Made by a program: the position numbers and the translations under genes
The notes under the pieces: model-generated
The model's database searches: none
Told to the model about the DNA's origin: nothing
The model's input: the letters and a program-made list of their open reading frames with translations, nothing else
Shown here: positions 9,328 through 17,277 of the stretch, in pieces
Position numbering within the stretch: position 1 is the first letter of the stretch
Layout of the letters: each line of letters starts with the position of its first letter
Assembly (NCBI RefSeq): GCF_032098525.1
Contig: NZ_CP134890.1
Coordinates: forward strand, 2,914,001 to 2,978,000
DNA: 64,000 bases
DNA from: Flavobacterium sp. PMTSA4
GTDB lineage: Bacteria > Bacteroidota > Bacteroidia > Flavobacteriales > Flavobacteriaceae
Reading direction: 5' to 3'

Positions 9328-10422
9328 ATGATTGTTTTTTTTCTACCCGATTTAAGAGCTGGTGGGGCTGAGCGTGTAATGCTGAATGTATTACTTAAAT
9401 ACCATTTAGCTTTTCCAGAGGAAAGTGTTGTCCTCTTGCTAGGTAAAAAAGAAGGACCTTTATTGGCTGAAATACCATCTACAATACCAATATATAGTTT
9501 GGAAGCTTCCAATGCAACCAGATCAATCCGACCTTTAATAAGATTTTGTAAAAAACACCATCCTAAAGTTGTTTTCAGCACTTTAGGTTCTGCATTAGCA
9601 GCTAGTATTGCTAAAAATTTTGTTTCTTCAAAAATTATTTTTATCAATAGAATTGGTAATACGATTGGAGCTGAAAAAATGTTAATCGATAATAGAATAA
9701 AGAGAGCATTATATTTGTTGGCTAATAAAATAATCGCAAAAAACTCAGACCACATTTTATTTCAATGTAAATACATGGTAGAGGACTTTATTTTTGAAAC
9801 GGGTATGCAACCAAAAAAATACAATTATATCTATAATCCAGTTCAAATTGATAGAATAGAAAAATTAATTTTTGAAGAAGTAAAAGAAACATATACTTTT
9901 ATCTCTGTTGGCAGACTAAATCCACAAAAAGATTATGAAACATTACTAAAAAGTTGTGTGATTTTAAAAGAAAGAAATATTAAGTTCAAATTAGGTATAA
10001 TAGGAGAAGGACCTTTAAAGAAAGATTTGCAGGAGAAAATAAAGGTGTTGAATTTAGAGGATTGTGTGCACTTAATAGGTTTCCTACCAAATCCATATCC
10101 TTATATGAAAGAAGCTAAGTATCTAGTTTCTTCTTCACTTTATGAAGGTTTTTCCAATGTTATTATTGAGAGTTTATGTTTAGGCACACCAGTAATTGCC
10201 ACAAATTGTCCGGGAGGAAACGCCGAGGTACTTGTAGAGGGCAAAAATGGATTTCTATGTAATGTAAATGACGCTGAAGATTTAGCTTCAATAATGGAGA
10301 AAGGCATAAATGAATCAGATAAATTTGATAATAAAAATATTGCCAATGATGCTAAGGTCCTTTTTAATATGGAAACTATCTTTAAACAATATGTTAAAGT
10401 TTTAAAAAACAATATAGAATGA
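9328..10422 (+). CDS. Glycosyltransferase family 4
   Basis: 364-residue retaining GT-B glycosyltransferase. N-terminal FFLPDLRAGGAERVMLNV is the acceptor-side motif; the C-terminal domain has FISVGRLNPQKDYETLL, IIGEGPL and SSLYEGFSNVIIESLCLGTPVIAT with the conserved Glu residues of the EX7E motif. The group with AGGAERV resembles PglJ/PglH/WfgD-like GalNAc or hexose transferases, but donor specificity is not readable. It overlaps the next gene by four bases. Confidence 0.87.
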   Translation: MIVFFLPDLRAGGAERVMLNVLLKYHLAFPEESVVLLLGKKEGPLLAEIPSTIPIYSLEASNATRSIRPLIRFCKKHHPKVVFSTLGSALAASIAKNFVSSKIIFINRIGNTIGAEKMLIDNRIKRALYLLANKIIAKNSDHILFQCKYMVEDFIFETGMQPKKYNYIYNPVQIDRIEKLIFEEVKETYTFISVGRLNPQKDYETLLKSCVILKERNIKFKLGIIGEGPLKKDLQEKIKVLNLEDCVHLIGFLPNPYPYMKEAKYLVSSSLYEGFSNVIIESLCLGTPVIATNCPGGNAEVLVEGKNGFLCNVNDAEDLASIMEKGINESDKFDNKNIANDAKVLFNMETIFKQYVKVLKNNIE

Positions 10423-11096
10423 AAATGAAAAATGAAATTGCTCTATTTGATGTTTGTGGGACATTATATCATTCTAATACTACGTATGATTTCATTTCTT
10501 TTTTTCTAAAACGAAATGCACGTTTAAGGTATTACAAATATTTAATTTTAAAATCAGTACTATTTAAACCTTTTTGGAAATTATCGATAATCATGAAAGG
10601 AAATAATCATTTTAACAGAAGAGTGTTCCTGTCATTTTTGAAAAATTATAATGTGAATTTTGTAGAGAAAGAAGCTGATGTTTTTGTAAAAGAGATACTG
10701 AATTTAAAAATAAATCAAGTAATTCACGATGAGCTTAAATTACACCTACAAAAAAAGCATAAAATTTTTTTAATTTCTGCATCAATTGATTCAGTGGTTG
10801 GTGCTATTGCGAGAAATTTAAAGGTTGATGGATTTTATGCAACAAAATTAGGCATAACAAATGGAGTTTATAATGGTAAGTTGGAGTTTGACATGGAAGG
10901 ACAAAAAAAAGCTTTTTTTGAAAAGAATTTCAGAAATTACCAAGATAATTATGTTTACTTTTACTCCGATAATAAAGAGGATATTAACTTGTTGTTACAA
11001 GTGAATGAACCTATAGTTGTTTGTTTTGAGAAAGACAAAAAAAAATACTGGAATTCTCATATAAATAGTAGTTCAGCTAAATATATTTTAAAATAA
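10419..11096 (+). CDS. HAD-IB phosphatase-like protein with atypical motif I
   Basis: 225-residue HAD superfamily protein of the SerB-like type. Motif I reads ALFDVCGTLYHSNTT, so the nucleophile Asp11 is present but the usual general acid two residues later is Cys13. Motif II is FLISAS, a Lys is present in GQKKAFF, and motif IV is FYSDNKEDINLL. The start overlaps the upstream GT4 gene (ATGA) and the stop overlaps the start of the polytopic protein at 11096. HAD phosphatase plus membrane protein pairs recall prenyl-phosphate sugar pathways. Whether the Cys variant is catalytic is unknown. Confidence 0.75.
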   Translation: MKMKNEIALFDVCGTLYHSNTTYDFISFFLKRNARLRYYKYLILKSVLFKPFWKLSIIMKGNNHFNRRVFLSFLKNYNVNFVEKEADVFVKEILNLKINQVIHDELKLHLQKKHKIFLISASIDSVVGAIARNLKVDGFYATKLGITNGVYNGKLEFDMEGQKKAFFEKNFRNYQDNYVYFYSDNKEDINLLLQVNEPIVVCFEKDKKKYWNSHINSSSAKYILK

Positions 11097-11935
11097 TGAT
11101 ATCATTTTATATACCCGGATACTATTTGTTATATTCCCGTTTAAAAAGAAAGTCTGAAGTGTTTTCACTTATAGTAATTTATCCTTTATATATATTTACC
11201 ACTCTTTTTATTTTCTCTGATATAAATTTCACCGCACTACTTATAGCATTTATAACCTCATGGATAGCTTGGTTATCGGTTTATGAAATTGGGTATCTTG
11301 AAAATGATGCAATCACTATAAAAAATGAAACAAATCCTACGTTGAGAATGAAGAGTAATGAGATAGATTGGGTTCAAAATAATTTTAATAAAATTCAAAT
11401 TATTCGCATACTGATAGCAAGTTTAATTTTGTTATTATTGTTTTATTTTTCAAAAAAAAACATAAACAACTTAAACGTTTTTGGCTTTATAGTATGTATA
11501 GTGTTAGCTCGTTTCTTTTTCCACCTTCATAATTCCATAAGAAATCGATGGAATGTTGTAACTTATATAGTATTGAGTACCACTAAATATTTAAGTCTTT
11601 TCTATTTATTTTCTCAGTCAATAGTTTACTTGCCTAATTTATATTTTGCTGTTTTTTTTACTTTTCCCTTTTTAAGAACAATTGAACATGCTGCTAAGGT
11701 TAAATATAAATTTACTAAAATAATTAAATTAGTAGGTAATATTGATGCTTTTAGGGTAAAGTATTACTTTATTGGTTTAGCACTGAGTATAAGTTTGTTT
11801 TTTTTGTTAGTCAATGAGAATTTGTTAGTTTTTCTATTTTCTTTTGGATATTTTTTTATTTTTAGAATATTAAATATTGTTGCAATTAATCTAGGATTAT
11901 ATAAAAGAACAAACTCTTCTGCACATAAAAATTAG
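11096..11935 (+). CDS. Polytopic membrane protein, possible UbiA-superfamily relative
   Basis: 279 residues with about seven to eight hydrophobic segments. After the second or third segment lies a hydrophilic loop, YEIGYLENDAITIKNETNP, whose ND...NP pattern recalls the first Asp-rich motif of UbiA-type prenyltransferases, although the canonical Asp spacing is not kept. It is translationally coupled to the HAD protein (one-base stop/start overlap). In actinobacteria a UbiA-type enzyme and a phosphatase jointly make polyprenyl-phosphate pentoses; by analogy this pair might make a lipid-phosphate sugar. I do not recognise the family with certainty, and the function is unproven. Confidence 0.45.
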   Translation: MISFYIPGYYLLYSRLKRKSEVFSLIVIYPLYIFTTLFIFSDINFTALLIAFITSWIAWLSVYEIGYLENDAITIKNETNPTLRMKSNEIDWVQNNFNKIQIIRILIASLILLLLFYFSKKNINNLNVFGFIVCIVLARFFFHLHNSIRNRWNVVTYIVLSTTKYLSLFYLFSQSIVYLPNLYFAVFFTFPFLRTIEHAAKVKYKFTKIIKLVGNIDAFRVKYYFIGLALSISLFFLLVNENLLVFLFSFGYFFIFRILNIVAINLGLYKRTNSSAHKN

Positions 11936-12070
11936 TTCTTTATTAAAAAAACATAAAATTATATTAATTACAAGTTTTAGTCTATTAATTAGAATTATAA
12001 AATAAAATTACTTCCATTGTGCATAAGTTAATTATTTGTATTTCTTTTTTAAAATTGATAAATTTAGTTT

Positions 12071-13237
12071 ATGGATACGATTATATTAATCCTTATTGTT
12101 TTGTTGGGTTTAAGTTTCATCAATTTATTTAGAAATCAAATACCAAAGCAGGAACTATACATTTTGAATAAATTATGGTTTTTTCATTTATTATCTTCTA
12201 TTTTGTTTTACTTATACACAAGAAATGGAGGAGGTGATGCTTGGGGGTATTGGAAAAGAGCAAAGGCTATGGATTCTAGTGACTTTTGGTTTGATTTATT
12301 AGAGTCAAAAGGAACTGGATTTATGAATGCAATTAATTATTTTCCATCAAAAATATTAGATTTAAGTTTTTTTACTAATACACTTTTTTTTAGTTTAATT
12401 GGATTTTTTGGATTGGTTTTCTTTTATTTACTAACATTTAAAGTAGTGCCATACAACTCAAAATTAAAAAAATATTACTTATTCCCATTAGTGTTTTTTA
12501 TGCCAAGTTTACACTTTTGGTCATCAGGTATTGGTAAAGATGCAATATTGTTTTTATGTATAGGTATGTTTTGCTATGGTTTTCAACATATTTCAAAAAG
12601 ACTACCATTACTAATATTTTCTCTTTTTCTTTCTTTTTTAATTAGACCTCACATTACTTTTTTTCTAGTTTTTAGTTTTGGATTAGCTTACTTTTTTAAT
12701 AGGAATGATATTGGAATAAAAAGAATTGTTTATTCTATTATTTTAATAGGCTTAGGTATTGCTATTCTACCAATTGTTATGGAGTTTGTGAAAATTGAAG
12801 ATAATACAATTCAAAGTTTTGATGAATTCTCAAAAGAAAAATCTACTTTGTTGAGCAGGTCTAATGTGGGTTCCGCAATCGACATAAGCGCATATCCATT
12901 TCCATTAAAAGTATTTAGTTTTTTATACAGACCTTTTTTTATAGATGGCACTAGTATACCAGCAATTATTGCATCATTTGAAAATTTAGTATTGTTGATA
13001 TTATCGATAAGGGTGTTGAGAAACAAACCATTGGAAACCTTCAGAAAAGCACCTTTTGTAATTCAGGGAATGGTCTATTTCCTGATAATTGGAGTGCTGG
13101 CTTTCTCACAATCATTAGGAAATATTGGAATTATGATTCGAATGCGTAATATGTTTCTACCTGGTTTATTAATTTTCATGCTTTGGTCTTTTTCATATAA
13201 ACAACAACAACTAGCAGCTAAAAGAAAAAGAAAATAG
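12071..13237 (+). CDS. EpsG/Wzy-like polysaccharide polymerase candidate (copy 1)
   Basis: 388-residue polytopic membrane protein with about ten hydrophobic segments. A periplasmic-looking loop with GGGDAWGYWKRA follows the second segment, and the motifs PSLHFWSSGIGKDA and FLIRPH are shared with the next gene. Such features are seen in EpsG-like and other Wzy-type polymerases, which join lipid-linked repeat units in the periplasm. It ends in a basic tail and is separated by one base from its paralogue at 13239. Polymerase is inferred from topology, motif pattern and locus; sequence similarity in this family is low. Confidence 0.6.
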   Translation: MDTIILILIVLLGLSFINLFRNQIPKQELYILNKLWFFHLLSSILFYLYTRNGGGDAWGYWKRAKAMDSSDFWFDLLESKGTGFMNAINYFPSKILDLSFFTNTLFFSLIGFFGLVFFYLLTFKVVPYNSKLKKYYLFPLVFFMPSLHFWSSGIGKDAILFLCIGMFCYGFQHISKRLPLLIFSLFLSFLIRPHITFFLVFSFGLAYFFNRNDIGIKRIVYSIILIGLGIAILPIVMEFVKIEDNTIQSFDEFSKEKSTLLSRSNVGSAIDISAYPFPLKVFSFLYRPFFIDGTSIPAIIASFENLVLLILSIRVLRNKPLETFRKAPFVIQGMVYFLIIGVLAFSQSLGNIGIMIRMRNMFLPGLLIFMLWSFSYKQQQLAAKRKRK

Positions 13238-13238
13238 A

Positions 13239-14321
13239 ATGACTCAAAAAAAGTTTAGTAGTGTTCTTTTTTTGTACCATTTAGTTTTTATACTGTTGGC
13301 TTATCAGTATGCAAACAAGTTCGGTAGTGATGCAAATCTGTATTGGTTAAATAGCAGTTACACTACAGATAAATCCTGGTTAGATTTTGCCCATTACGGT
13401 ACGGATACCATCTTGTTTTTTAATTATCCCTTAGTAAAGTTGGGATTACCTTTTTGGTTTGGATTTCTAGTATATGGAACCATAGGTTTTTTAGGAATTC
13501 TAAAATGGATAGAATGGGCAGAAATAGTAACGGAAAATAGGTTGAGATATGGAAAAATAAATGCAGTTTGGTGTGTAGCTTTATTGCCTAACCTGCATTT
13601 TTGGACAGCTTCACTAGGAAAAGAAGCATTGATTTTTTGGGGTTTAGCAAATGTTTTTTATGGAATAGCAACCAAAAAATTTTTCACACTTGCAACAATA
13701 ATGGGAATGCTTTTAGCAGTCATAATCCGTCCGCATGTGGCATTCATGCTCTTAGTGGCAGTAGGAATGGTGTTCATTTTTGATAAAAGAATTGCTTTTA
13801 AAAGAAGAGCAAAATACGGTTTCCTCTTGTTGATAGGAACGTTAGGTTTAGTATACATGATGCTACAACTTTCAGGGATAAAAATTTGGAATTGGAGTCG
13901 AATAAACTATTTCAACGAATATTCAATCCTATCGTTTAAAAACTCAGGTTCCTATGTGCCAATGTTGGATTACAATTATGGGTACAAGTTGTTTTCATTC
14001 AATTTCCGTCCACTTTTTTTCGATACAGCTACAATATTAGGATACGGGGCAAGTCTCGAAAATGCGTTATTTTTGTTGACAGTCATAGGAACACTGTATT
14101 ATGTAATAAAACAGTATAATAAAATACAATGGCCTCAGTGGAGCAAAATAGCACTTGCATTTTCAATAATAACAAGCATGATTTACATAGAAAGATATGC
14201 GAATTTGGGTATTTTTATGAGAACAAAAATGATGTACCAACCTTTTCTTTGGATAGCGGTACTCTTCATCATAAGTCAGGCTATAGAAATAAGCAAACAA
14301 AAAACAAATGCAGAAACCTAA
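13239..14321 (+). CDS. EpsG/Wzy-like polysaccharide polymerase candidate (copy 2)
   Basis: 360-residue polytopic membrane protein with the same architecture as the preceding gene. Shared landmarks are the early FGSDANLYWLNSS loop, PNLHFWTASLGKEA and IIRPHVAFMLL, and a YKLFSFNFRPLFFD segment corresponding to LKVFSFLYRPFFID in copy 1. The two genes therefore form a tandem paralogous pair. Roles as two polymerases, or as a two-component polymerase or transferase, are possible. The last 14 bases overlap the next gene. Confidence 0.6.
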   Translation: MTQKKFSSVLFLYHLVFILLAYQYANKFGSDANLYWLNSSYTTDKSWLDFAHYGTDTILFFNYPLVKLGLPFWFGFLVYGTIGFLGILKWIEWAEIVTENRLRYGKINAVWCVALLPNLHFWTASLGKEALIFWGLANVFYGIATKKFFTLATIMGMLLAVIIRPHVAFMLLVAVGMVFIFDKRIAFKRRAKYGFLLLIGTLGLVYMMLQLSGIKIWNWSRINYFNEYSILSFKNSGSYVPMLDYNYGYKLFSFNFRPLFFDTATILGYGASLENALFLLTVIGTLYYVIKQYNKIQWPQWSKIALAFSIITSMIYIERYANLGIFMRTKMMYQPFLWIAVLFIISQAIEISKQKTNAET

Positions 14322-15465
14322 GCTCATACGATTAACAACAGTACCATTATCACTGGACAAGTTACTTTCGGGCCAACTCCGGTTCATGAGTGCTTTTTTT
14401 GAAGTAACGGCCGTTTCGGCTGAGAAAGAATATTTAGAAAAAGTAGGAGAAAAAGAAGGGGTAAATACATTCCATCTGGAAATGACACGAAAAATAACGC
14501 CACTCAAAGACATAATGGCAGTTATTAAACTAGTTAAGTATTTAAAAAAAGCAAAACCCAAAATTGTACACACGCACACACCAAAAGCAGGGATAGTAGG
14601 GATGCTGGCGGCTAAACTGGCAAGAGTACCATTCAGGTTGCACACGGTTGCAGGCTTGCCTTTAGTGGAAACAAAGGGAGTAAAAAGAAAAGTACTCGAC
14701 CAGGTGGAAAAAGTAACCTACCGTTGCGCTACAAAAGTTTACCCAAATTCGAAAGGTTTAGCTGACATTATTATCCAAAATAACTATTGCCCAAAAGAGA
14801 AACTCAAAGTGATAGCCCAGGGAAGTTCCAATGGAATTGACACGAGCTTTTTTAATCCTGAAAAAATGGATAAAAACGAATTAGCAGAAATAAAAAATAA
14901 ATTAAAAATCAAAGAATCCGATTTTGTATTCATTTTTGTGGGCCGACTAGTAGCAGACAAAGGAATCAACGAACTGGTGGTAGCCTTCGAACAGATTAAT
15001 AGCAAATACAACAACACCAAACTCCTACTAGTAGGTCCTTTTGAAAACGACTTGGATCCATTACAATCAAAAACCATTCAAAGGATAAAGACCAATGCAA
15101 ATATTATTAACACAGGTTTTCAAAACGACATCCGTCCTTATTTGGCAATAGCCAATTTGCTCGTTTTCCCTAGTTACAGAGAAGGATTTCCTAATGTAGT
15201 AATGCAAGCGGGTGCTATGGGGTTACCTTGCATCGTGTCGGATATCAACGGCTGCAACGAAATAATTATCGAAGGCGATAACGGCACCATCATTCCAGTG
15301 AAAAACACACAGGCCATCATTGAAAAAATGGAAAAATGCTACACAGATAGTGAGTACTATGAAAAATTAAAAGCCAACGCCAGAACTAAAATCGTAGAAC
15401 GTTACGAACAAAAAGTTGTCTGGGAAGCCATTTTAGAAGAATACAATCGTAACCTAAACAACTAG
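14308..15465 (+). CDS. Glycosyltransferase family 4 (PglA-like group)
   Basis: 385-residue GT-B enzyme. N-terminal region has IRLTTVPLSLDKLLSGQLRF and VHTHTPKAGIVGMLAA; the C-terminal nucleotide-sugar domain has FIFVGRLVADKGINELV, VFPSYREGFPNVVMQAGAMG with the EX7E-like pattern, and IVSDINGCNEII. The HTHTPKAG motif is typical of enzymes that act second after a PglC-type initiator, such as PglA. That fits the bacillosamine genes starting at 16675, so it may add the second sugar of the repeat. Specificity is inferred from context only. Confidence 0.85.
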   Translation: MQKPKLIRLTTVPLSLDKLLSGQLRFMSAFFEVTAVSAEKEYLEKVGEKEGVNTFHLEMTRKITPLKDIMAVIKLVKYLKKAKPKIVHTHTPKAGIVGMLAAKLARVPFRLHTVAGLPLVETKGVKRKVLDQVEKVTYRCATKVYPNSKGLADIIIQNNYCPKEKLKVIAQGSSNGIDTSFFNPEKMDKNELAEIKNKLKIKESDFVFIFVGRLVADKGINELVVAFEQINSKYNNTKLLLVGPFENDLDPLQSKTIQRIKTNANIINTGFQNDIRPYLAIANLLVFPSYREGFPNVVMQAGAMGLPCIVSDINGCNEIIIEGDNGTIIPVKNTQAIIEKMEKCYTDSEYYEKLKANARTKIVERYEQKVVWEAILEEYNRNLNN

Positions 15466-15792
15466 TATACTATTAACATTTGTTCGAGTGGATTTTGTTG
15501 CCTTAAAGCAAAAAAAATATCGAGAACTTTAATCAATAGCTTGATTCTTTTTCAATTTAATAGTAAGAAAAAGATCATTAATCTATTTAGATAAATTAAA
15601 AAAAAACTATGCGAAGTCACTATACTCGCTTTACATTTCAATAAAACACTGACCTCAACCTTTTCATGTTGATGGAGATAGCATAGCAACTCACTCAATA
15701 ACCAATGCCATAAGAAACCATTAGTTTTTAACGAAAACAAAATTAATCTCATACTTTATTAAAGAATCTTTCATCCTATAAAAAAATTCCAG
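15466..15792. other. Non-coding gap between convergent genes
   Basis: 327 AT-rich bases between the end of the GT4 gene and the 3' end of the XRE regulator on the other strand. A 66-codon frame exists on the minus strand (15552-15752) but its composition does not resemble a known protein and it is not credited as a gene. A weak TTGC/GCAA hairpin followed by a run of A lies near 15500 and could serve termination. Nothing else is recognised. Confidence 0.45.
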
Positions 15793-16212
15793 TTATAAGA
15801 GGTCTTCTAAAGTTTGGCCTTTATTAAAATATTTGTTAAGAAGCTTTTCTAAGTATTCATTTTTTTTCTTCTCAGCTTGTAATAATTGCTCATATAACTC
15901 AATAATTTTGTTTAGAGGATTGAAGCTGAAGTTGTTATAATTCACTTGTTCTGTACTATTGTCAAAAAAATGGCTAAAATAATTAAACAGTGCCTCATCA
16001 CTGAAGTTTTTTATTGCTTCTACTTTGATACCAAGTTCTTTAGCGATTTGTTCAAGCTTGATTTCTTCAACATCTTTACTGTTTTCAATATTAGAAATCG
16101 TTTGTTGACTCACACCTATAGCTATAGCTAGTGTTTCTTGCTTTATGCCTCTTAACTCACGTATTCGACTAATGTTACGGCCGATGTGTTGGGGTTTGGT
16201 TATAGTATTCAT
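15793..16212 (-). CDS. XRE-family helix-turn-helix regulator
   Basis: 139-residue DNA-binding protein. Residues about 10-65 form a Cro/C1-type HTH: RNISRIRELRGIKQETLAIA, GVSQQTISNIENSKD and LEQIAKELGIKVEAIKNF. Residues about 100-130 are a charged, Leu-rich stretch (IIELYEQLLQAEKKKNEYLEKLL) likely to form a coiled coil for dimerisation. It is the only opposite-strand gene inside the left half of the locus and lies divergently upstream of the bacillosamine/export genes at 16675. A role in controlling that operon, itself, or both is inferred. Candidate binding sites are the CTATATAG palindromes at 16476-16494. Confidence 0.82.
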   Translation of the reverse strand: MNTITKPQHIGRNISRIRELRGIKQETLAIAIGVSQQTISNIENSKDVEEIKLEQIAKELGIKVEAIKNFSDEALFNYFSHFFDNSTEQVNYNNFSFNPLNKIIELYEQLLQAEKKKNEYLEKLLNKYFNKGQTLEDLL

Positions 16213-16246
16213 ATTTCAAATAAATAATATCTTTTAATATAATGCT

Positions 16247-16384
16247 ATGCAAATCAGAAAAAAAAGTAGTCAAATCGGGAAAGTAAAATATAAGTTAAGT
16301 TTAGTGCAATACTATTTCAAACCCAATGATAACTTCGATAGAACTTTAATCATTAATAATGAGTTGTATAGTTTTTTAGAATAA
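16247..16384 (+). CDS. Possible small ORF, 45 residues, unknown
   Basis: An ATG at 16247 opens a 45-codon frame ending in TAA at 16384, divergent from the XRE regulator. The peptide is basic at its N-terminus (MQIRKKSSQIGKVKYK) and hydrophilic, with a C-terminal NNELYSFLE. I do not recognise it. It could be a small partner protein of the regulator or simply an open stretch in AT-rich DNA. No ribosome-binding site is evident, which is uninformative in Bacteroidota. Confidence 0.2.
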   Translation: MQIRKKSSQIGKVKYKLSLVQYYFKPNDNFDRTLIINNELYSFLE

Positions 16385-16474
16385 AAAATTGTAATTAGAT
16401 AACAATAATAGAATTTATTTACTAATCTGTATAGTTATTTTAGGACGGGTCAAGGACCAGGCAATAAAATAAAT

Positions 16475-16509
16475 ACTATATAGCAACTATATAGGAACTC
16501 CCTATCTAG
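16475..16509. promoter_or_regulatory. Candidate operator: repeated CTATATAG palindromes
   Basis: The 11-base unit ACTATATAGSA occurs twice in a row (16475-16485 and 16486-16496, S = C or G). Each unit holds the perfect 8-base palindrome CTATATAG (16476-16483 and 16487-16494), so the two centres are 11 bases apart, about one helical turn. A third near copy, CTATCTAG, is at 16502-16509, and CTGTATAG is at 16427-16434. Such arrays suit a dimeric HTH repressor like the neighbouring XRE protein. Binding is inferred, not shown. Confidence 0.4.
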
Positions 16510-16631
16510 TATATGAAGAGTGTATGAAAAAATGCATTATGTCAAATAGAAAGAATCAAGATGATTGAAATCCAAAACCCAATATTTTAGCAAATGCGTA
16601 AATTGTGGGAAATAGGATTCTGATTTTAGAA

Positions 16632-16663
16632 TTGAATTACTTTAAAAATAAAAGTTATTTTTG
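16632..16663 (+). promoter_or_regulatory. Candidate promoter of the pglC-like operon
   Basis: TTG at 16632-16634 and an exact TAnnTTTG match (TATTTTTG) at 16656-16663 are separated by 21 bases, which fits the Bacteroidota -33/-7 arrangement. Predicted transcription would start only a few bases before the ATG at 16675, giving a nearly leaderless message; this shortness lowers confidence. Confidence 0.3.
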
Positions 16664-16674
16664 TCAAAAAAAGA

Positions 16675-17277
16675 ATGTACAAATCTTGGGTGAAACCAGT
16701 AATCGATGTTACGGTGGCTTTGATGGGACTTTTAGTGCTGTCACCTGTGATTTTATTGACTATAATATTTTTAGGAATTGCAAATAATGGGAAACCATTC
16801 TTTTTCCAGCTGCGTCCAGGAAAGGATGAGGTAATATTCAAAATAATGAAGTTCAAAACCATGAACGATAAGAAAGACAGTCAAGGCAATCTATTACCCG
16901 ATGCACAGCGATTAACGACTATCGGAAAACTGGTCAGAAAAACATCCATTGACGAATTACCACAACTATTCAATGTCTTAAAGGGAGAGATGAGCATTGT
17001 AGGACCAAGACCTCTTTTAACCAATTACCTGCACCTGTACGATGATTTTCAAAAGCGAAGACATGAAGTAAAACCAGGCATAACAGGCTGGGCACAGGTT
17101 AACGGCAGAAATGCAATTTCTTGGGATAAGAAATTCGAATACGATGTATGGTATGTAGAACATTGTTCATTTTGGGTAGACCTTAAGATTTTGTTCAAAA
17201 CAGTGCTCAAAGTATTAAAAAGTGACGGTATTAATTCGGCAAATGAAGCCACTATAGAACCTTTTAATGGAAAATAA
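16675..17277 (+). CDS. PglC-like initiating phosphoglycosyltransferase
   Basis: 200-residue monotopic phosphoglycosyltransferase. One hydrophobic re-entrant segment lies near residues 8-30 (VIDVTVALMGLLVLSPVILL), followed by FQLRPGKDEVIFKIMKFKTM, the catalytic Asp-Glu pair in TSIDELPQLFNVLKGEMS (about residue 92) and the uridine-binding VGPRPLL. The short length without extra N-terminal membrane helices matches PglC/WecP-type rather than WbaP-type enzymes. It should transfer a sugar phosphate from a UDP-sugar, probably UDP-diNAcBac made by the next three genes, to undecaprenyl phosphate. It overlaps the PglD-like gene by 11 bases. Confidence 0.88.
   Translation: MYKSWVKPVIDVTVALMGLLVLSPVILLTIIFLGIANNGKPFFFQLRPGKDEVIFKIMKFKTMNDKKDSQGNLLPDAQRLTTIGKLVRKTSIDELPQLFNVLKGEMSIVGPRPLLTNYLHLYDDFQKRRHEVKPGITGWAQVNGRNAISWDKKFEYDVWYVEHCSFWVDLKILFKTVLKVLKSDGINSANEATIEPFNGK

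Larger units (their letters stand above)
16213..16674. other. Regulatory intergenic region between XRE gene and pglC-like gene
   Basis: 462 bases between two divergent genes, the longest gap in the window. It holds a small open frame of 45 codons (16247-16384), two perfect CTATATAG palindromes one helical turn apart, a near copy at 16502-16509, and a promoter-like TATTTTTG immediately upstream of 16675. A gap this long in an otherwise tightly packed locus argues for regulation of the downstream operon. Confidence 0.5.

Noticed and set aside
9258..9755. 165-codon open frame on the minus strand
   Set aside because: It lies opposite a well-supported GT4 gene and its translation shows no coherent motif; it is an antisense shadow.
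14163..14645. 160-codon open frame on the minus strand
   Set aside because: It spans the end of a polymerase-like gene and the start of a GT4 gene on the plus strand, both with clear family motifs.
15552..15752. 66-codon minus-strand frame downstream of the XRE gene
   Set aside because: No recognisable domain, an odd composition with repeated Leu, His and Ser, and no conserved neighbour logic. Kept as part of the non-coding gap.
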